From the NCBI RefSeq assembly GCF_037126465.1, contig NC_088204.1:73841807-73905806 (forward strand): DNA of 64,000 bases, in the 5' to 3' direction. Positions 34,194-45,529 of this stretch are shown in pieces (position 1 is the first letter of the stretch; the number at the start of each line of letters is the position of its first letter). The notes under the pieces are model-generated. The model was given only the letters and a program-made list of their open reading frames with translations, was not told the origin of the DNA and did no database searches. The stretch is from Ornithodoros turicata (Eukaryota; Arthropoda; Arachnida; Ixodida; Argasidae). Position numbers and translations under genes: made by a program.

Positions 34194-34626
34194 TAATTGC
34201 GCCATGATGCAAAATTGAAACAAATATTGACGAGTCTCGTGTCCGATATTTGTTTGCATTCGCACCGTTTTGTTTTAACGATGTACACGTTAGCTTGAAT
34301 AACCTGGCGGCAAAATGTTCCGGCGATCCTACCGTGTGTTCAAACCTCGGGGCTTAATCATGTCTAAAGATTTAATCATGTCTAAAGAGCGGGACGCTCC
34401 AGAACATCGCATGTGTCACGTGCCCGCCTTTCGTTCCATTGGTTGTTTTGGAACGTGCAAGCGATTAAGGCCCCTTGCCCTGGAGCCGTCGAGTAAAAGA
34501 CGCGAATTATGATATCTGCGAAGTCAGTACAATGTCAGTCAGTTAGTCAGTACAATACCTGCAAGGGCGTTCTGAACGACACTCATTCCCCCTGGCACTA
34601 AAGAATCTTCCTGCGATACTTCACAC

Positions 34627-35106
34627 CAGGGTTGCGGAATAGAGTCTCGCATTCCATTCCAATTCCATTCCAATTCCATTCCGAGGAATGGAGATTTGCG
34701 ATAATTCAATTCCTTTCAATTTCTCGAAATGAAAAGGTATGGTCAGTTCCCACTCCTGGAATCGCTTGGCAACACAATTCCATTTCGTTAATTCCCTCAA
34801 TAAAAGAAAACGACCGGAAAACCATACTGGCAAGTCCAGCAGTGCTAGAGGAGATTGACATTACCAAGCACGGAAAAAACAAAGACAAGGTTATTCCACT
34901 CTTGACCGTGTGCAGGTGTGGTGCAAAGGGTGCGAGGGCAGAAACTAGCACGTTGAAACCAAAACTGCCACCGGGGCACCCAGACCATTCCATTCCCATT
35001 CCTAGGTCAGTTTTCGCCATTCCATTCTAATTCCATTCCGGGCTCTGCTAAATCTGGAATGATTCCGGAATCATTCCAACTCAGGTGCGGCAACTCCGCA
35101 ACCCTG
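34627..35106. mobile_element. hAT-type MITE, 480 bp, copy A
   Basis: The terminal inverted repeats CAGGGTTGCGGA and TCCGCAACCCTG are exact and are flanked by perfect 8-bp direct repeats CTTCACAC (34,619-34,626 and 35,107-35,114). This is the signature of the hAT superfamily. The interior has repeated attccattcc words at both ends and a small open frame (EEIDITKHGKNKDK) unlike a transposase. The same insertion with the same flanks is in copy C, so it predates the duplication. Confidence 0.88.
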
Positions 35107-35679
35107 CTTCACACACCGTTCATTGCGTTCTACAGCACAGTAAACATATGAAATACTTCAGTAGACCAGACCAGACTTACTCGAGTTTCCAGAAAACGGA
35201 GGAGACCTCGCTCCAGCACAGCGCAAAGCAGAATGAAGCACGAACACCAAAAATGTACGAACGGCAAGCGCACGTGATGCGCGCGCGAGATAAACCGATA
35301 CAACCACGCGCAGTGACGGCACCTGGTGACCCTGGTGTCGTTTGAATGCCCCGCTTCACAGGTTCATTACTATTAGTTTCGGTTTCATTTTGGCACAAAC
35401 AGGAGCACCGAGCTAAAGGTGCGAAATTACCGTTAATATTGAACTGGCAAAAAAAAAAAAAAAAAACACGCACTGTGTTACACGTTCTGTTGAAAAAATT
35501 ATAAAACAAAACTTTCAGGCTTGCACAGATGGGGTTCACGAGCGAATACAAGACAACAAATCGTAGCCTAATATAAATTCTAATTGTAGCGTTTGTTTAG
35601 CAGACAGATCTTAGGCAGACTTAGTGGAATCTTACTCAAGTGGGACGACGGGCGTTGTTGCTAAATCAACCAGACCATA

Positions 35680-36071
35680 CACTGTACACTTTTTCACACC
35701 TTGAAAGGTGTGCGCTATGAACATTCAACCTGGTTGCGTAACATTGCATCTCCAGGATGATGTTTTACAAAATTTGGAAAGCATTACTAAAGATCAAGTG
35801 TCAGTGCAAATCTTGCTTTCATTATGTCTTGGATATCGTAGGTACGAGCTGATGCATATATGCATCGCTATCGATAATCGAGCACGCGCAAGTGTCTACA
35901 ATACTGTTGAGCAATGTTGAGATGTTGCAAATTTTTGGAGGACAGACAACACTCGAGTAAAGAAAATTTGTGCGAAACAGTGCTCCATTATGATGTTACC
36001 AAAATTACACCTAAAAAGGCGTGCGCCATGCACGTTGTTACACCTTTAAAGGTGTGAAAAGATTTAGAGTG
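35680..36071. mobile_element. 392-bp TA-flanked MITE, copy A
   Basis: The ends CACTGTACACTTTTTCACACC and GGTGTGAAAAGATTTAGAGTG are imperfect inverse copies with TA on both sides. Near each end is a palindromic acaccttt-aaaggtgt word. Copy C carries the same element interrupted by an insertion. An older relative is at 25,440-25,695. The 70-aa plus-strand ORF inside is probably a by-product. Confidence 0.7.
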
Positions 36072-36099
36072 TAGTTAACCAACTAACCAAACAACCAGA

Positions 36100-37060
36100 G
36101 TTAATCAGCCCAGTAGTTTTACTGCCTGGGCTCAGCGACAATTCTTGGTTGCATTTTTATGTGGATGTCAAGGTCAGTTAGAAACCTACTATATAAACCC
36201 ATAATATAAACCCATATAATATAAACCCATGAACTTTGGATCTTTCTCTCAATTTTCACTCAAAATGTAGCGGATCTCACGCGGTACACAAGGTTCTTGA
36301 AGCGGCTGTCCAGCTGTAAGAAACGCTTCGAGGGAATGCATCTCGGCTGTGCCTATTTCGCATACCTTACCACCACACTGAACTTCACCATCTCACCATT
36401 TTTCATCTCATTGATATCTCTGACCAGTGGAATGCCATTTGTTCAACTCCATGCAGAATGTAACTCTAGAGACTACGTTGTCTTCGTTGCACGGAGCTAC
36501 TGTTCTCAATTGTAACGGCGAATCGCTGCAAAGTGGTCACTGGGAACAGACGGAATTACGGCTTTGGGAAATAGATTCCGCTGGTTAATGTTCCCTGCAT
36601 AGTGTTCCGGCAATTGAGTACGCCTACAGAAACTCCTAAAGAAATACTACACAATGCGATGAGAGACGTCCAGCCTCTAGTTACGACATACCACCTTCTA
36701 GGCAAGACTGGGCTTGAAGCTTGGAGCAATACAGCTTACATTTGCGTAGGACCGTGCGGAATGAAGGTAACCCTACCCTATGTCAATAGTGGAGTAGTAC
36801 TAACAGAGACGTTTTCTTTTTTATTATTTCTTGTCGTGGTCACGGCCTTGGACGGTCACAAGTTACGAATGTATTTCCTATTCAGCATGAATGAAGTGGG
36901 CTTGTAATGAAGACCATTGTTCACTGCTGTTCTTGTGGCCAGATGGTGTTGATGGCACATGTTCTCCGGAACGTCAAAGCGAACAGGATCCTTGCACGAT
37001 TGTAGAAGCCGCAGTGTCCGCCGTGGCAGTGCAGTTGTTGACGTCGCATAGCCGCCGATT
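36100..37060. other. no gene called; conserved in copy C
   Basis: Short ORFs on both strands differ between copies A and C by frameshifts, so none is supported as coding. A minus-strand acceptor-like tttcttacag at about 36,313-36,323 is the site of the MITE insertion in copy C. Confidence 0.45.
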
Positions 37061-37066
37061 GTTTAC

Positions 37067-37168
37067 CTGTTATGTACAGAGAAGAGAAGACCACTGTGTC
37101 ATCAGCCATATTAGTCGTTGGAGTGCTTTTTCCGGTATTTTGGTACACTTTTTGTGACGTAAGTGTTT
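37067..37168 (-). CDS. exon candidate, MADDTVVFSSLYITG
   Basis: It is 102 bp, from acceptor aatacgtcag| to donor ACAG|GTAAAC, with two leading and one trailing base. It reads TLTSQKVYQNTGKSTPTT, then NMADDTVVFSSLYIT-G. Copy C (63,412-63,513) is open in the same frame. The DDTVVFSSLYITG ending is faintly like the strand before the zinc site in reprolysin-type metalloproteases, but I found no HExxH exon and do not claim it. Confidence 0.35.
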
Positions 37169-37543
37169 CTGACGTATTTACAGATTTAGAGACTTATTTC
37201 AGCATTTGCAATTCGTTCCTCCCTATATCCACCGTATCCAGTACACCTCCCCGCCGTGTCCAGATTTTAAACTCGTTGGAACTTGAACCCGTACACCTTA
37301 CATACAGCCCGATCAAATGTCTTGAATTCTCTGCAGAGGAGCACGTCCTGGAAACCACAGCAGCGAACACTGCCTTTGTATATCATGCGAGAATCGACGT
37401 TTCAACCTCAACGCTAGAGTGAATGCCTGTCAAGGTTGGACTAACTGGCTTGAAAACCACAATGACGCCAATCCCCTATTTCATGTTTCCCCCGTAGTGC
37501 AATGTAGTACAGTGCAAGTCGCTTAAGTGTGCGAGACGCTTAC

Positions 37544-37658
37544 GGCAGCTTAGTCGTGCTGCCGTAAAGACGACTGCAACGATAATTATTCTCGTCGTGC
37601 TTGTCGCGTCCCTTGGTTTGTGTAGGATATTGTAGCCTTTGCGGTAGTTAGTCGATAC
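37544..37658 (-). CDS. exon-like cassette, type a relative
   Basis: It has a very good acceptor (tttttccccttag|) and donor GCC|GTAAGC. One frame is open through the donor (VSTNYRKGYNILHKPRDAT, then TRIIIVAVVF). The ELTT-type frame stops in ARRE. A third reading of the 3' half gives DENNYRCSRLYGSTTK, like the tails at 14.7 and 20.4 kb. Confidence 0.35.
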
Positions 37659-38020
37659 CTAAGGGGAAAAAATTCTTCAGTCCACTGTGCAAAACTGGAA
37701 TTTTCTGTCGCATCTGTCTCACATCTGTCGCACGTCAGCCGCGTTTTACCCATGTGCATGTACCTAACGCACGAACCTAATACCCGAAGTATCAGATGCT
37801 CTCCTGCGTATAGATGTTCCATTCCATATTATTTCATTGTTCATATTTGTTGGGTGTCTCATAACCGGTGCCATGCCTTATCAGCAAATCTGATCACTAT
37901 CAACCTCGTTGGGTATGTCACAGTCCTCAGTTTCCATTTCCTGCTCCTACCAAACCAGCATCTTCTGCTTGCAGTTGTTGATGTCAAGGCACTTGGTTTC
38001 AGACCAAGTGCACAACTTAC

Positions 38021-38096
38021 ATGATGCTGGTTTAGGTCACGGCTGTGGCCTTTGCGGTTGCAGGCCCTGACGATGGAATCAGTCATAACTGGACCG
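38021..38096 (-). CDS. short exon candidate, VMTD...KGHSR
   Basis: From acceptor gaatttttaag| to donor CAT|GTAAGT it reads GPVMTDSIVRACNRKGHSRD, then LNQHH. It is the sister of 25,076-25,129 at the same splice positions, with synonymous differences in GKH-type codons. Confidence 0.45.
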
Positions 38097-38225
38097 CTTA
38101 AAAATTCCGCCCTGTTAAATGATGCCATATTAAATCCCCGTTGCGTCGAAGGACACCGATATTACATGTACTGCCTACATTATTTCTCCGGTGCGGTGGT
38201 GGTGACCGCCGCGAGCGTCTTTCAC

Positions 38226-38328
38226 AGTATAACTTCGTAGTCTGTGTAATCTCTGCCGTCGTTGGAAGTATAGTTGAGCTGTTGAGTAAATGTCGTCGCT
38301 GGAGTAGTTAGTTCCACTGTAGTCACCC
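38226..38328 (-). CDS. exon-like cassette, ELTT or TNY head
   Basis: From acceptor atgtgtgcag| one frame gives VTTVELTTPATTFTQQLN, then YTSNDGRDYTDYEVIL. The neighbouring frame gives GDYSGTNYSSDDIYSTAQLYF. Both are open up to ACT|GTGAAA. The first follows the ELTT-then-Asp/Asn/Tyr pattern of the type-b cassettes. Confidence 0.4.
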
Positions 38329-38379
38329 CTGCACACATGGGCAATGCGATTTACTAAAGGGAATGCTGCAGCGGCCACC

Positions 38380-40054
38380 TAGCGACAGCAATTCTACTAT
38401 ACAGCTATTTGACATGCAATACCCTTGCTTGCGTCCTTAAGTTGTCATGTTTAGTTACATGTTATTGACGTTCAGTCAGATGTACCATACCATTAACGAC
38501 CGTTGTAGCAGGCATTAGCATACCTGCAACGAGGATTAGCATACCAGCTACAAGAACACTGTCGTAGGAACTAGAGCTATTATACAACGTACTGTAGCTT
38601 GAAGTTGTTGCAGTAGTCATGTATGCGGCAGATATCTTCGATCCAGTTAGTAGCGCGTACATAGTCAATGCAACTGATATTAAAGGACCATTGTAGCAGG
38701 CAGCAAGAGGACGCAACACCCCTACCAAAGCACAATGAGCACCTGATATACTGATATAACGCACTATACCTGTCTAAAGGTGTAAAGGTATACCTGTCAC
38801 TAAAGGTGCACCGCAAAAAGGCGTAAACGTTGAAAAAAATGTCTTTGCTACCATTGTGCACATGAACTGACATGACTGCGTCATATTAGAGCAGCAGGCA
38901 AAGCAGCGTACTGGAAACAATTCACTAGCACTTGCTGTAGTTCCTCATAGACCCTAGTTTTTGGTTTCCTGTGCCGTTACTCTCGGCTGTCCTTTGTGCA
39001 TTGCGGGTGTCGCTAATTGCTGTGGGAACACCCACGCTCTGTTCCTGTCTTCCTGTGCACCTCTAGCCATAACTCCCTGCACGCGACCGAGCACTGCTAG
39101 CTGCCAGTTTGCAATACAACTGGACAAAGACTGTTCTTGCCTTGATATCCTTTTACCACTGGTGGGACGCTCGGAGTAGGTTGGACAGGCCGAGGAGGCG
39201 TCCAACAGTTTCCGTAGTCCGGCCGACGAGTAGGTGGCACCTGTCTCACAGCGGCGGCGTAGATTGGTCTCGGTACTTCGGCGTCGGGGTTGGCGGTTGA
39301 CTATGTCTGGATTGCCTGCTGAACCTCGTCCTTGATGATCGCACCGATCGAAGACAAAGGGTCTTGAGCCTTCTCAGGACAGAGGAGAGGTCTTACCTCT
39401 TCGCGTACCACCTCTCAAATCAGCGATCCGACGCCGAGGCCAGCGGTCGTGGAGAAAGCCTCGTAGCCCTGGTCTCGTTGGTCGACGGTAGTGCGAGAGA
39501 GCAGGGTCCTCTCAATGCGGACGGCTTCGTCCAGAAAAGCAGACGATGTGTCTAAGCTTCTCGAAGATGATTCGTGGCAATATATTGATAACGCAGCTTA
39601 TTAAAGAGACAGTTTAGTGGGGTAGCTCTGCACAAGCACAACCAGCGTTATTGGAATTATCGCTATATGAATAGTTCCCACTCAATTTTGTAACGAATAT
39701 TCATGGGTCAGCAGTATGGGTCAACAGTTTATGTGCAGGGTCTCAAATTTCACCCAGCAAATTTTAGCATATAGAACGTACACGCATCATACGAGAGAAA
39801 GCAGGGAATCGATTCCCAAACGTGAGTGACGACGCGTAGGACTACAGTATAGTTCTGCAATTATTTGCAGAGAAGCTCCATGAGAACAAGATAGAGATGC
39901 ATTATACAGTAAGAAAAAGTATCCGTAATTTTACTACACAAGTGACTGCTAACTCTGTTGCCAGCTATTATGTCGTAACATACATGCTGCAGAAAATCCG
40001 TTTGGAATGCACAGTGCACAGCTCCGGATTTGGGTTTTTCCAGTTTAATACACC
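38380..40054. other. no gene recognised; target region of the retrotransposon
   Basis: Small overlapping ORFs only. The sequence just left of the LTR (gtttaatacacc) and right of it (acacctttaatgaaag) together restore a word like the acaccttt MITE palindrome, so the element landed in an older repeat. Confidence 0.5.
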
Positions 40055-40208
40055 TGTTAAGGAAGTTGAAGCTACTGCGCACCTCGCTCGCGCACCTGAT
40101 GGACAGGCACGTTATGGGCATGAGCTAGCATTCTCGTTTTCGCTTTCGGGCAGTAAAGTCTACTTGCTCCTGCTGTCTGTCGTCCTTGCCCTTCCTCAAC
40201 ATTAAACA
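40055..40208 (+). repeat. 5' LTR of BEL/Pao element
   Basis: It begins TGTTAAGGAAGTTGAAG and ends CATTAAACA, 154 bp. It matches 45,530-45,683 base for base as far as I can read. It should contain the promoter and R region; no clear TATA box is visible. Confidence 0.96.
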
Positions 40209-40209
40209 C

Positions 40210-40227
40210 TGGTGCCGAAACCCGGGA
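40210..40227 (+). promoter_or_regulatory. primer-binding site
   Basis: TGGTGCCGAAACCCGGGA starts two bases after the LTR and would pair with a tRNA 3' end finishing CACCA. I do not assign the isoacceptor. Confidence 0.85.
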
Positions 40228-40251
40228 AGAGGACATTCCAAGGCCTGCAGG

Positions 40252-43200
40252 ATGATGGAACCGCAGGAACAAGCCACGAAGTCCTTGCTTTTGTCCAAGA
40301 GGAAATCCCTTCGTCAGCGGTTGACAACCGTGCTCAACGAGGCCGAACGCCTGCTCGAGACGACCGATGTTCCCGCTGACCATGCTGGCCGTTGCGAGCT
40401 ACTGACCGAACGTATCAAGACGTTCGCTACCTCTCTGGACGAAGTTGACAGAAATCTGGAGACCTTGTTCACCGTTGAACAAGCTGATGCCGAATTTGAC
40501 AAGGTATTGGAATATCAGGACCGCGTAGCCTCGATATCATGCTTATTAAGGAGGAGCCTTGTGCCTCAGCCCATCGCCCAGGCCTCGACGACCGCGGCGA
40601 CAGTCCAGACCGGTGCTGCTGCGCCACAGGGAGGTACTGGTCATACAGCGTCGGGATCCATTCTGAGCTCTACTCGTCGTCCTAATTTGCCGAAGCTAGA
40701 GCTCATCAAGTTTGACGGCAATATGGAGAATTGGCAGGAGTTCTGGATCCGCTTTGAGTCCATCGTGCACTGTAATTCATCGTTGTCCAACAATGAAAAG
40801 ATGTCCTATTTGTCGTCTGTCCTCAAGGGAGAAGCCGCAGCTTCCGTTAAAGGGCTTCAACTTACAGGCGACATGTATGACACTGCGGTCAAAATGCTAC
40901 AGGATCGATTCGGCAATCCAGACTCGCTCATGCAGTTCCATCTGAAGCGACGGTTAGCCATTCAGGAGGTTCGTTCGACCCGAAACGTCTCCGAACTTAG
41001 ACGTCTGCATGACACGGCGCGCGCGCATATCCGAAGTTTGGAAGCGTTGGGAACTGGATTGAGTTCGTATTCTTCGCTGTTGTACCCAGTATTACAACAG
41101 GCCCTTCCAGTCGACTTGGTCCTCAGCTTTCAGAGGAGACTTCACACTGAGGCCGCGGACGCAACTGGAACCGCAAACGATCGTCATGAAAAGGTTCTGG
41201 GCAAGTTACTAGACTTCATCAAAATGGAAGCTGAATGCAGGGAACACGTCGCAGCGGCAGAAGGGACACAAGATCCTCGACGTTTTACACAGAGTCGAGA
41301 TGGCAAACACACTCGAAATTCACAGGACCGACTGCCCTCCGCTGCAGCACTCGGTGCTGAAGCCAGTAAGACATCTAAACCAACGAATACCAAGAAAACT
41401 GCAGACAACGCTTGCTTCTTTTGTGGGAAGGATCACGACGTCAGGAAGTGCCGTCTAGATGCTGACCTGGCAGACCTGGAAGAGCGGCTTCGTCGAAGCC
41501 GCCGCTGCTTCCGTTGCGCAAAGGAGAATCACACCGCTAGAGTTTGTCGATCCGTGAAGGGCCTGAAGTGCGAACGATGCAGCGGGCGGCATTTGACGGT
41601 CCTATGTAGGCAAGGGAGTCAGAAAACTACGGATGGAACCGTCGTAGCAAGCGGTACATGGCAGCACTGTTCTCCATACCCGCAGGTCGTGCTCCTGCAG
41701 ACGGGGTATGCCATACTTTGCACTACTGATGGCCGACGGAAGCCCATTCGTATTCTCATCGATGGCGGCAGCCAAAGGACATTTATTAAGAAGCCACTGT
41801 CGCGGAAAATGCAGCTGCCAATCGTGGGAAGGGAAGATCTTGCAATCAACACTGTCGGAAAAGCCGGGAAGCAGTCCTTGCATAGCAGGGTCAGTGTGAC
41901 CCTCCGATCCCAGTACACGTCCCAGGAGGTGTCCTTTGAGGCTCTGGAAATACCAGAAATATGCATCAGTAACCTTCCGCATATCGACGTCAAGGCTCTC
42001 GATTGCCTCAGGAATACTGGAATCCAGTTAGCGGATGTGGCTGTGGCATCTGTTCCCTCAACAGAAATAAGCATTCTTTTGGGCGCAGACTTTTACGGGG
42101 CGGTTGTCACCGGCAAGCAAATGCGGCTTCAGGGTAACCTCATCGCTCTCGAAACAACCTTCGGATGGACTCTGCAAGGTCCTGCGGGAGATTATTCTTC
42201 GCCAGAGGTGAACACTTTCCACGTTGATGTTTCTAGCTTCTCCCAAGACGACTTAGATGAGAGGTTGCAGTCATTCTGGGACTTGGAGCACCTCGGGATT
42301 GCCGACGCCGCAGAATCACCAGGAATAGATCCCGTTCTACAGAGATTCGAGGACAGCACTCTATTGGAGAACGGTCGCTACAGTGTTGGGCTGCCTTGGA
42401 AGGACAACCTTGTCTCTAGGCTCGGGACAAACAAGACAACAGCTGAAGTACGTCTAAGAAACGCCACCCGCACTCTGTTGAAAGACCAGGCTGTAATGAA
42501 CGAATACGACCAAGTTATTCGCCAGTACCTCGAGAACGGTCACGCTGAACGCGTAGATGTCACAGCGTCAAAGGTTGGCCCGGAGTATTATCTCCCACAT
42601 CATGCAGTGATCCGACGTGAAAGGGAGACTACTAAAGTACGCATCGTATTCGACGCCTCGTCAAAGGCACCTGGGTTTCTATCTTTGAATGACGTACTAC
42701 ACGCGGGTCCTAATCTCAATTCGGACATTCTCTCTTTGCTGTTGAGGTTCAGGATGCATCCCATCGCCCTTGTTTCTGACATAGAGAAGGCCTTTCTACA
42801 AATTGGCCTTCACAAGCAGGACACCGACGCATTGCGTTTCCTTTGGTATTCTACGACTCCGGTTACTGGGCAAACCCTCCCAGACATTGAAACTTGGCGG
42901 ATGACTCGAGTACCCTTTGGTGCCAGGTCCAGCCCCTTTCTTCTTTCCGCCACTATTCGACATCACTTACGGCAGTCTGAAGAGGACTACCCGGAGACAG
43001 CGGCGCTTCTACAGGACCATTTCTACGTCGACGACTTGGTGGTCAGCGTGGAAACATCATCAGACGCAGAGATTCTGTACCAGGACACTTTGCGAATATT
43101 TGAGGCCGCAGGCATGAAAGTGAAGAAGTGGGTGACCAATGACGGGTGCCTATTACGCCAGATGTTCAACGACGGCAGCACAACCGTCGAGACGACTCAA

Positions 43201-45510
43201 GATCACACTAAGAAGGTGCTGGGACTTGTCTGGGACGTACACAATGACAAACTACGATGCCCTCTCGCCGCCATTTTGGACTTTGTTGCAAACGAGACGA
43301 ATGACAAGAGACACATTTTACAGTCCGTATCAAGGATGTACGATCCTTTCGGCTTACTTGCGCCCTTCACCATTACTGGGAAGATTCTGCTGCAAAGAAT
43401 TTGGGAGGCGGAGCTAGACTGGGATGATCCACTGCCAGAGGACATACAATCAGTGTGGAAGGAGTGGTGTGTGGGAGTGTCAGAACTGGAGCAACTCTCT
43501 CTCCCTCGATTCCTGGGATATTCGTGCACGGCCACGCCTAGGAAGATGCACGTATTTGCTGACGCTAGTCCCTACGCTTACGGCGCGGTAATCTACGTTG
43601 AAGCGTCATCGAGCGGCTCTTCTAGCATGGAGTTTCTCGTCAGCAAGAGCAGAGTGGCCCCCATCAAGCGCCAAACGCTGCCAAGGCTTGAACTTATGGC
43701 AGCCCATCTTGCCGCACGGCTTTACCGATATGTCTGCACTGCTTTGAAGATTGTGCCCGACTGTGTGTTCTGGACGGATTCTCTCATAGCGTTGCATTGG
43801 ATAAGAGGGCCAGTAACACGGTGGAAGACCTTCGTTGCGAACCGCGTCCAAGAAATTCAAAGCATCACTTCTACTGAATGTTGGCGACACTGTCCCGGTG
43901 AGGAGAATCCTGCTGACCTCCTCACTCGAGGTGTCAAGGGGCATCAGCTTCAGGGCAGCGTCTTGTGGTGGCACGGCCCTACGTGGTTGGCACGTGCGGA
44001 AAATTGGCCAAGTTCACTCATACCAGAACCCACTTGTCCTGATGGAAAGGACGAAGTGGTCCCTCAACGTGTTTCCTCGGTGGCGATTGCGGCGGCTCAA
44101 ACCCTCATGTCGCCAGAGCGGTACAGTAGAGCGAACCGACTTTGTCGAGTAACGGCGTGGGTGCTGCGCTACGTACGGAACTCAAGGGGTCGGAAGCAGA
44201 CTGGCCCGCTCACAACACAGGAGTTGAAAAATTCCGAGCAGTACTGGATCAGGATGACACAAGCAAAGTTCCTGGACAGTAAGTCCACGCATCTTCAGAA
44301 TTTCCGTTGGTACAAAGATGACGACGGCATTCTCCGGCTTTACGGGCGTCTCCAGCATTCCGAACAACCAGCAGCGACTAAGCACCCAATCCTGCTACCG
44401 CCTGCTTCGGAAGCCTGGTTCACCCGCCACGCCGGGGTTCAGGAGACTCTACATCAGATACGGGAGGATTACTGGGTGATCAGAGGAAGGCAATCTGTCA
44501 AGTACGCCCTGCACCACTGCTACTTTTGCCGACGTCTCCGAACACATTCATGCACCGAGCAGGAGGCGCCCCTACCGAAGGATCGAGTTTCACAGCAACT
44601 TCCGTTTGACGTGGTCGGGGTAGACTTTGCAGGTCCACTGTATTACAAAACAGCGCACGGATATTCAAAGTCGTACGTGACACTCTTCACTTGCACAGCT
44701 ACACGAGCCATTCATCTAGAGTTGGTAACGGACCAAGCCTTTGGCACCTTCCTCATGGCGTTTAAGCGATTTGTGGCTCGCAGGGGTATACCAAAGAAAA
44801 TCTATTCCGACAACTTTCTAACATACAAGAAGGCTTCCCGAGAACTTCCTCCTATGATTTCCGCTCAATTTCAAGCAGTGAAAGAATATGCCACCCAAAC
44901 ACGGAGCACATGGGAGTTCATAGCAGAACAAGCACCATGGTGGGGAGGCTTTTGGGAGCGCATGGTGCGCTCCGTCAAAGAATCACTGCGCAGGTCGCTA
45001 GGTCGGTGCGAACTCGACTTCCAGGAGCTACAGACCGTGTTGACGGAGGTCGAAGCCATTGTGAATTCAAGACCTCTTACTTCGCTCACAGAAGACCCTA
45101 ACGACACAGAAGCCCTTTCTCCTTCACACTTCCTGATCGGGAGACGGCTTACCGCCTTGCCCTCAATGCAGTTTCTCTATTCAGTTGACGTCAACGTCTC
45201 CCCCTCGCAGATTCAGCAGGCTAAAGAAGGTCTGCTAAACAATTACTGGAAGCTATGGTCGAAAGACTACCTTCTCCAACTGCGGTCAGCTAACCTCAGC
45301 AAGCATGTAACCTCGGCCAACGTTCGGCAGCACGATCTGGTCCTCATACCCGATCGACGACAGCCCAGGATGTTTTGGACCCTCGGACGGGTAGAGCAGC
45401 TCCACCTCGGTCGAGATGGGCTAGTTCGTTCCTGCACCCTACGGACATCAGGCGGCGCATACCTACGACGACCAGTTCAGCTGATCCATCGCTTGGAACT
45501 CGACGGATGA
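40252..45510 (+). CDS. BEL/Pao Gag-Pol polyprotein, about 1,752 aa
   Basis: One frame encodes, in order: a gag-like DUF1759 block (about residues 147-330, LELIKFDGN); three CCHC-type zinc knuckles (388-450, starting CFFCGKDHDVRKC); an aspartic protease (ILIDGGSQ, about 503); reverse transcriptase with RIVFDASS and FYVDDLVV (about 797-930); RNase H (FADASPYAYG, about 1,102; TDS, about 1,175); an H2C2 integrase zinc finger (ending CYFC, about 1,422); the integrase core with Asp in VDFAGP, Asp in YSDN and Glu in FWERM; and a DUF5641 tail. YSDN is followed by FLTY where most relatives have GTNF. The frame is open from 40,186 inside the LTR, but the ATG pair at 40,252/40,255 after the PBS is the likely start. 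No frameshift or stop is seen. Confidence 0.95.
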   Translation: MMEPQEQATKSLLLSKRKSLRQRLTTVLNEAERLLETTDVPADHAGRCELLTERIKTFATSLDEVDRNLETLFTVEQADAEFDKVLEYQDRVASISCLLRRSLVPQPIAQASTTAATVQTGAAAPQGGTGHTASGSILSSTRRPNLPKLELIKFDGNMENWQEFWIRFESIVHCNSSLSNNEKMSYLSSVLKGEAAASVKGLQLTGDMYDTAVKMLQDRFGNPDSLMQFHLKRRLAIQEVRSTRNVSELRRLHDTARAHIRSLEALGTGLSSYSSLLYPVLQQALPVDLVLSFQRRLHTEAADATGTANDRHEKVLGKLLDFIKMEAECREHVAAAEGTQDPRRFTQSRDGKHTRNSQDRLPSAAALGAEASKTSKPTNTKKTADNACFFCGKDHDVRKCRLDADLADLEERLRRSRRCFRCAKENHTARVCRSVKGLKCERCSGRHLTVLCRQGSQKTTDGTVVASGTWQHCSPYPQVVLLQTGYAILCTTDGRRKPIRILIDGGSQRTFIKKPLSRKMQLPIVGREDLAINTVGKAGKQSLHSRVSVTLRSQYTSQEVSFEALEIPEICISNLPHIDVKALDCLRNTGIQLADVAVASVPSTEISILLGADFYGAVVTGKQMRLQGNLIALETTFGWTLQGPAGDYSSPEVNTFHVDVSSFSQDDLDERLQSFWDLEHLGIADAAESPGIDPVLQRFEDSTLLENGRYSVGLPWKDNLVSRLGTNKTTAEVRLRNATRTLLKDQAVMNEYDQVIRQYLENGHAERVDVTASKVGPEYYLPHHAVIRRERETTKVRIVFDASSKAPGFLSLNDVLHAGPNLNSDILSLLLRFRMHPIALVSDIEKAFLQIGLHKQDTDALRFLWYSTTPVTGQTLPDIETWRMTRVPFGARSSPFLLSATIRHHLRQSEEDYPETAALLQDHFYVDDLVVSVETSSDAEILYQDTLRIFEAAGMKVKKWVTNDGCLLRQMFNDGSTTVETTQDHTKKVLGLVWDVHNDKLRCPLAAILDFVANETNDKRHILQSVSRMYDPFGLLAPFTITGKILLQRIWEAELDWDDPLPEDIQSVWKEWCVGVSELEQLSLPRFLGYSCTATPRKMHVFADASPYAYGAVIYVEASSSGSSSMEFLVSKSRVAPIKRQTLPRLELMAAHLAARLYRYVCTALKIVPDCVFWTDSLIALHWIRGPVTRWKTFVANRVQEIQSITSTECWRHCPGEENPADLLTRGVKGHQLQGSVLWWHGPTWLARAENWPSSLIPEPTCPDGKDEVVPQRVSSVAIAAAQTLMSPERYSRANRLCRVTAWVLRYVRNSRGRKQTGPLTTQELKNSEQYWIRMTQAKFLDSKSTHLQNFRWYKDDDGILRLYGRLQHSEQPAATKHPILLPPASEAWFTRHAGVQETLHQIREDYWVIRGRQSVKYALHHCYFCRRLRTHSCTEQEAPLPKDRVSQQLPFDVVGVDFAGPLYYKTAHGYSKSYVTLFTCTATRAIHLELVTDQAFGTFLMAFKRFVARRGIPKKIYSDNFLTYKKASRELPPMISAQFQAVKEYATQTRSTWEFIAEQAPWWGGFWERMVRSVKESLRRSLGRCELDFQELQTVLTEVEAIVNSRPLTSLTEDPNDTEALSPSHFLIGRRLTALPSMQFLYSVDVNVSPSQIQQAKEGLLNNYWKLWSKDYLLQLRSANLSKHVTSANVRQHDLVLIPDRRQPRMFWTLGRVEQLHLGRDGLVRSCTLRTSGGAYLRRPVQLIHRLELDG

Positions 45511-45521
45511 CAAGTCATTGT

Positions 45522-45529
45522 GGGGGGAG
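45522..45529 (+). promoter_or_regulatory. polypurine tract
   Basis: GGGGGGAG directly abuts the 3' LTR and would prime plus-strand DNA synthesis. Confidence 0.85.

Larger units (their letters stand above)
27380..37646. repeat. segmental duplication, copy A
   Basis: The segment from tacgtcgctctggtcgggat to gcctttgcggta recurs in direct orientation at 53,269-64,000, with the same order of cassettes and MITEs and few substitutions. Offsets drift from about 25.9 to 26.4 kb because of a handful of indels. Copy C is cut by the window end, so the full length is unknown. Confidence 0.97.

Noticed and set aside
37067..37168. Reprolysin-like metalloprotease assignment
   Set aside because: Only a faint resemblance of DDTVVFSSLYITG; no HExxHxxGxxH exon was found on the minus strand nearby.
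40186..40251. In-frame ATG at 40,186 as polyprotein start
   Set aside because: It lies inside the LTR and PBS; the ATG pair at 40,252/40,255 follows the PBS and fits gag.
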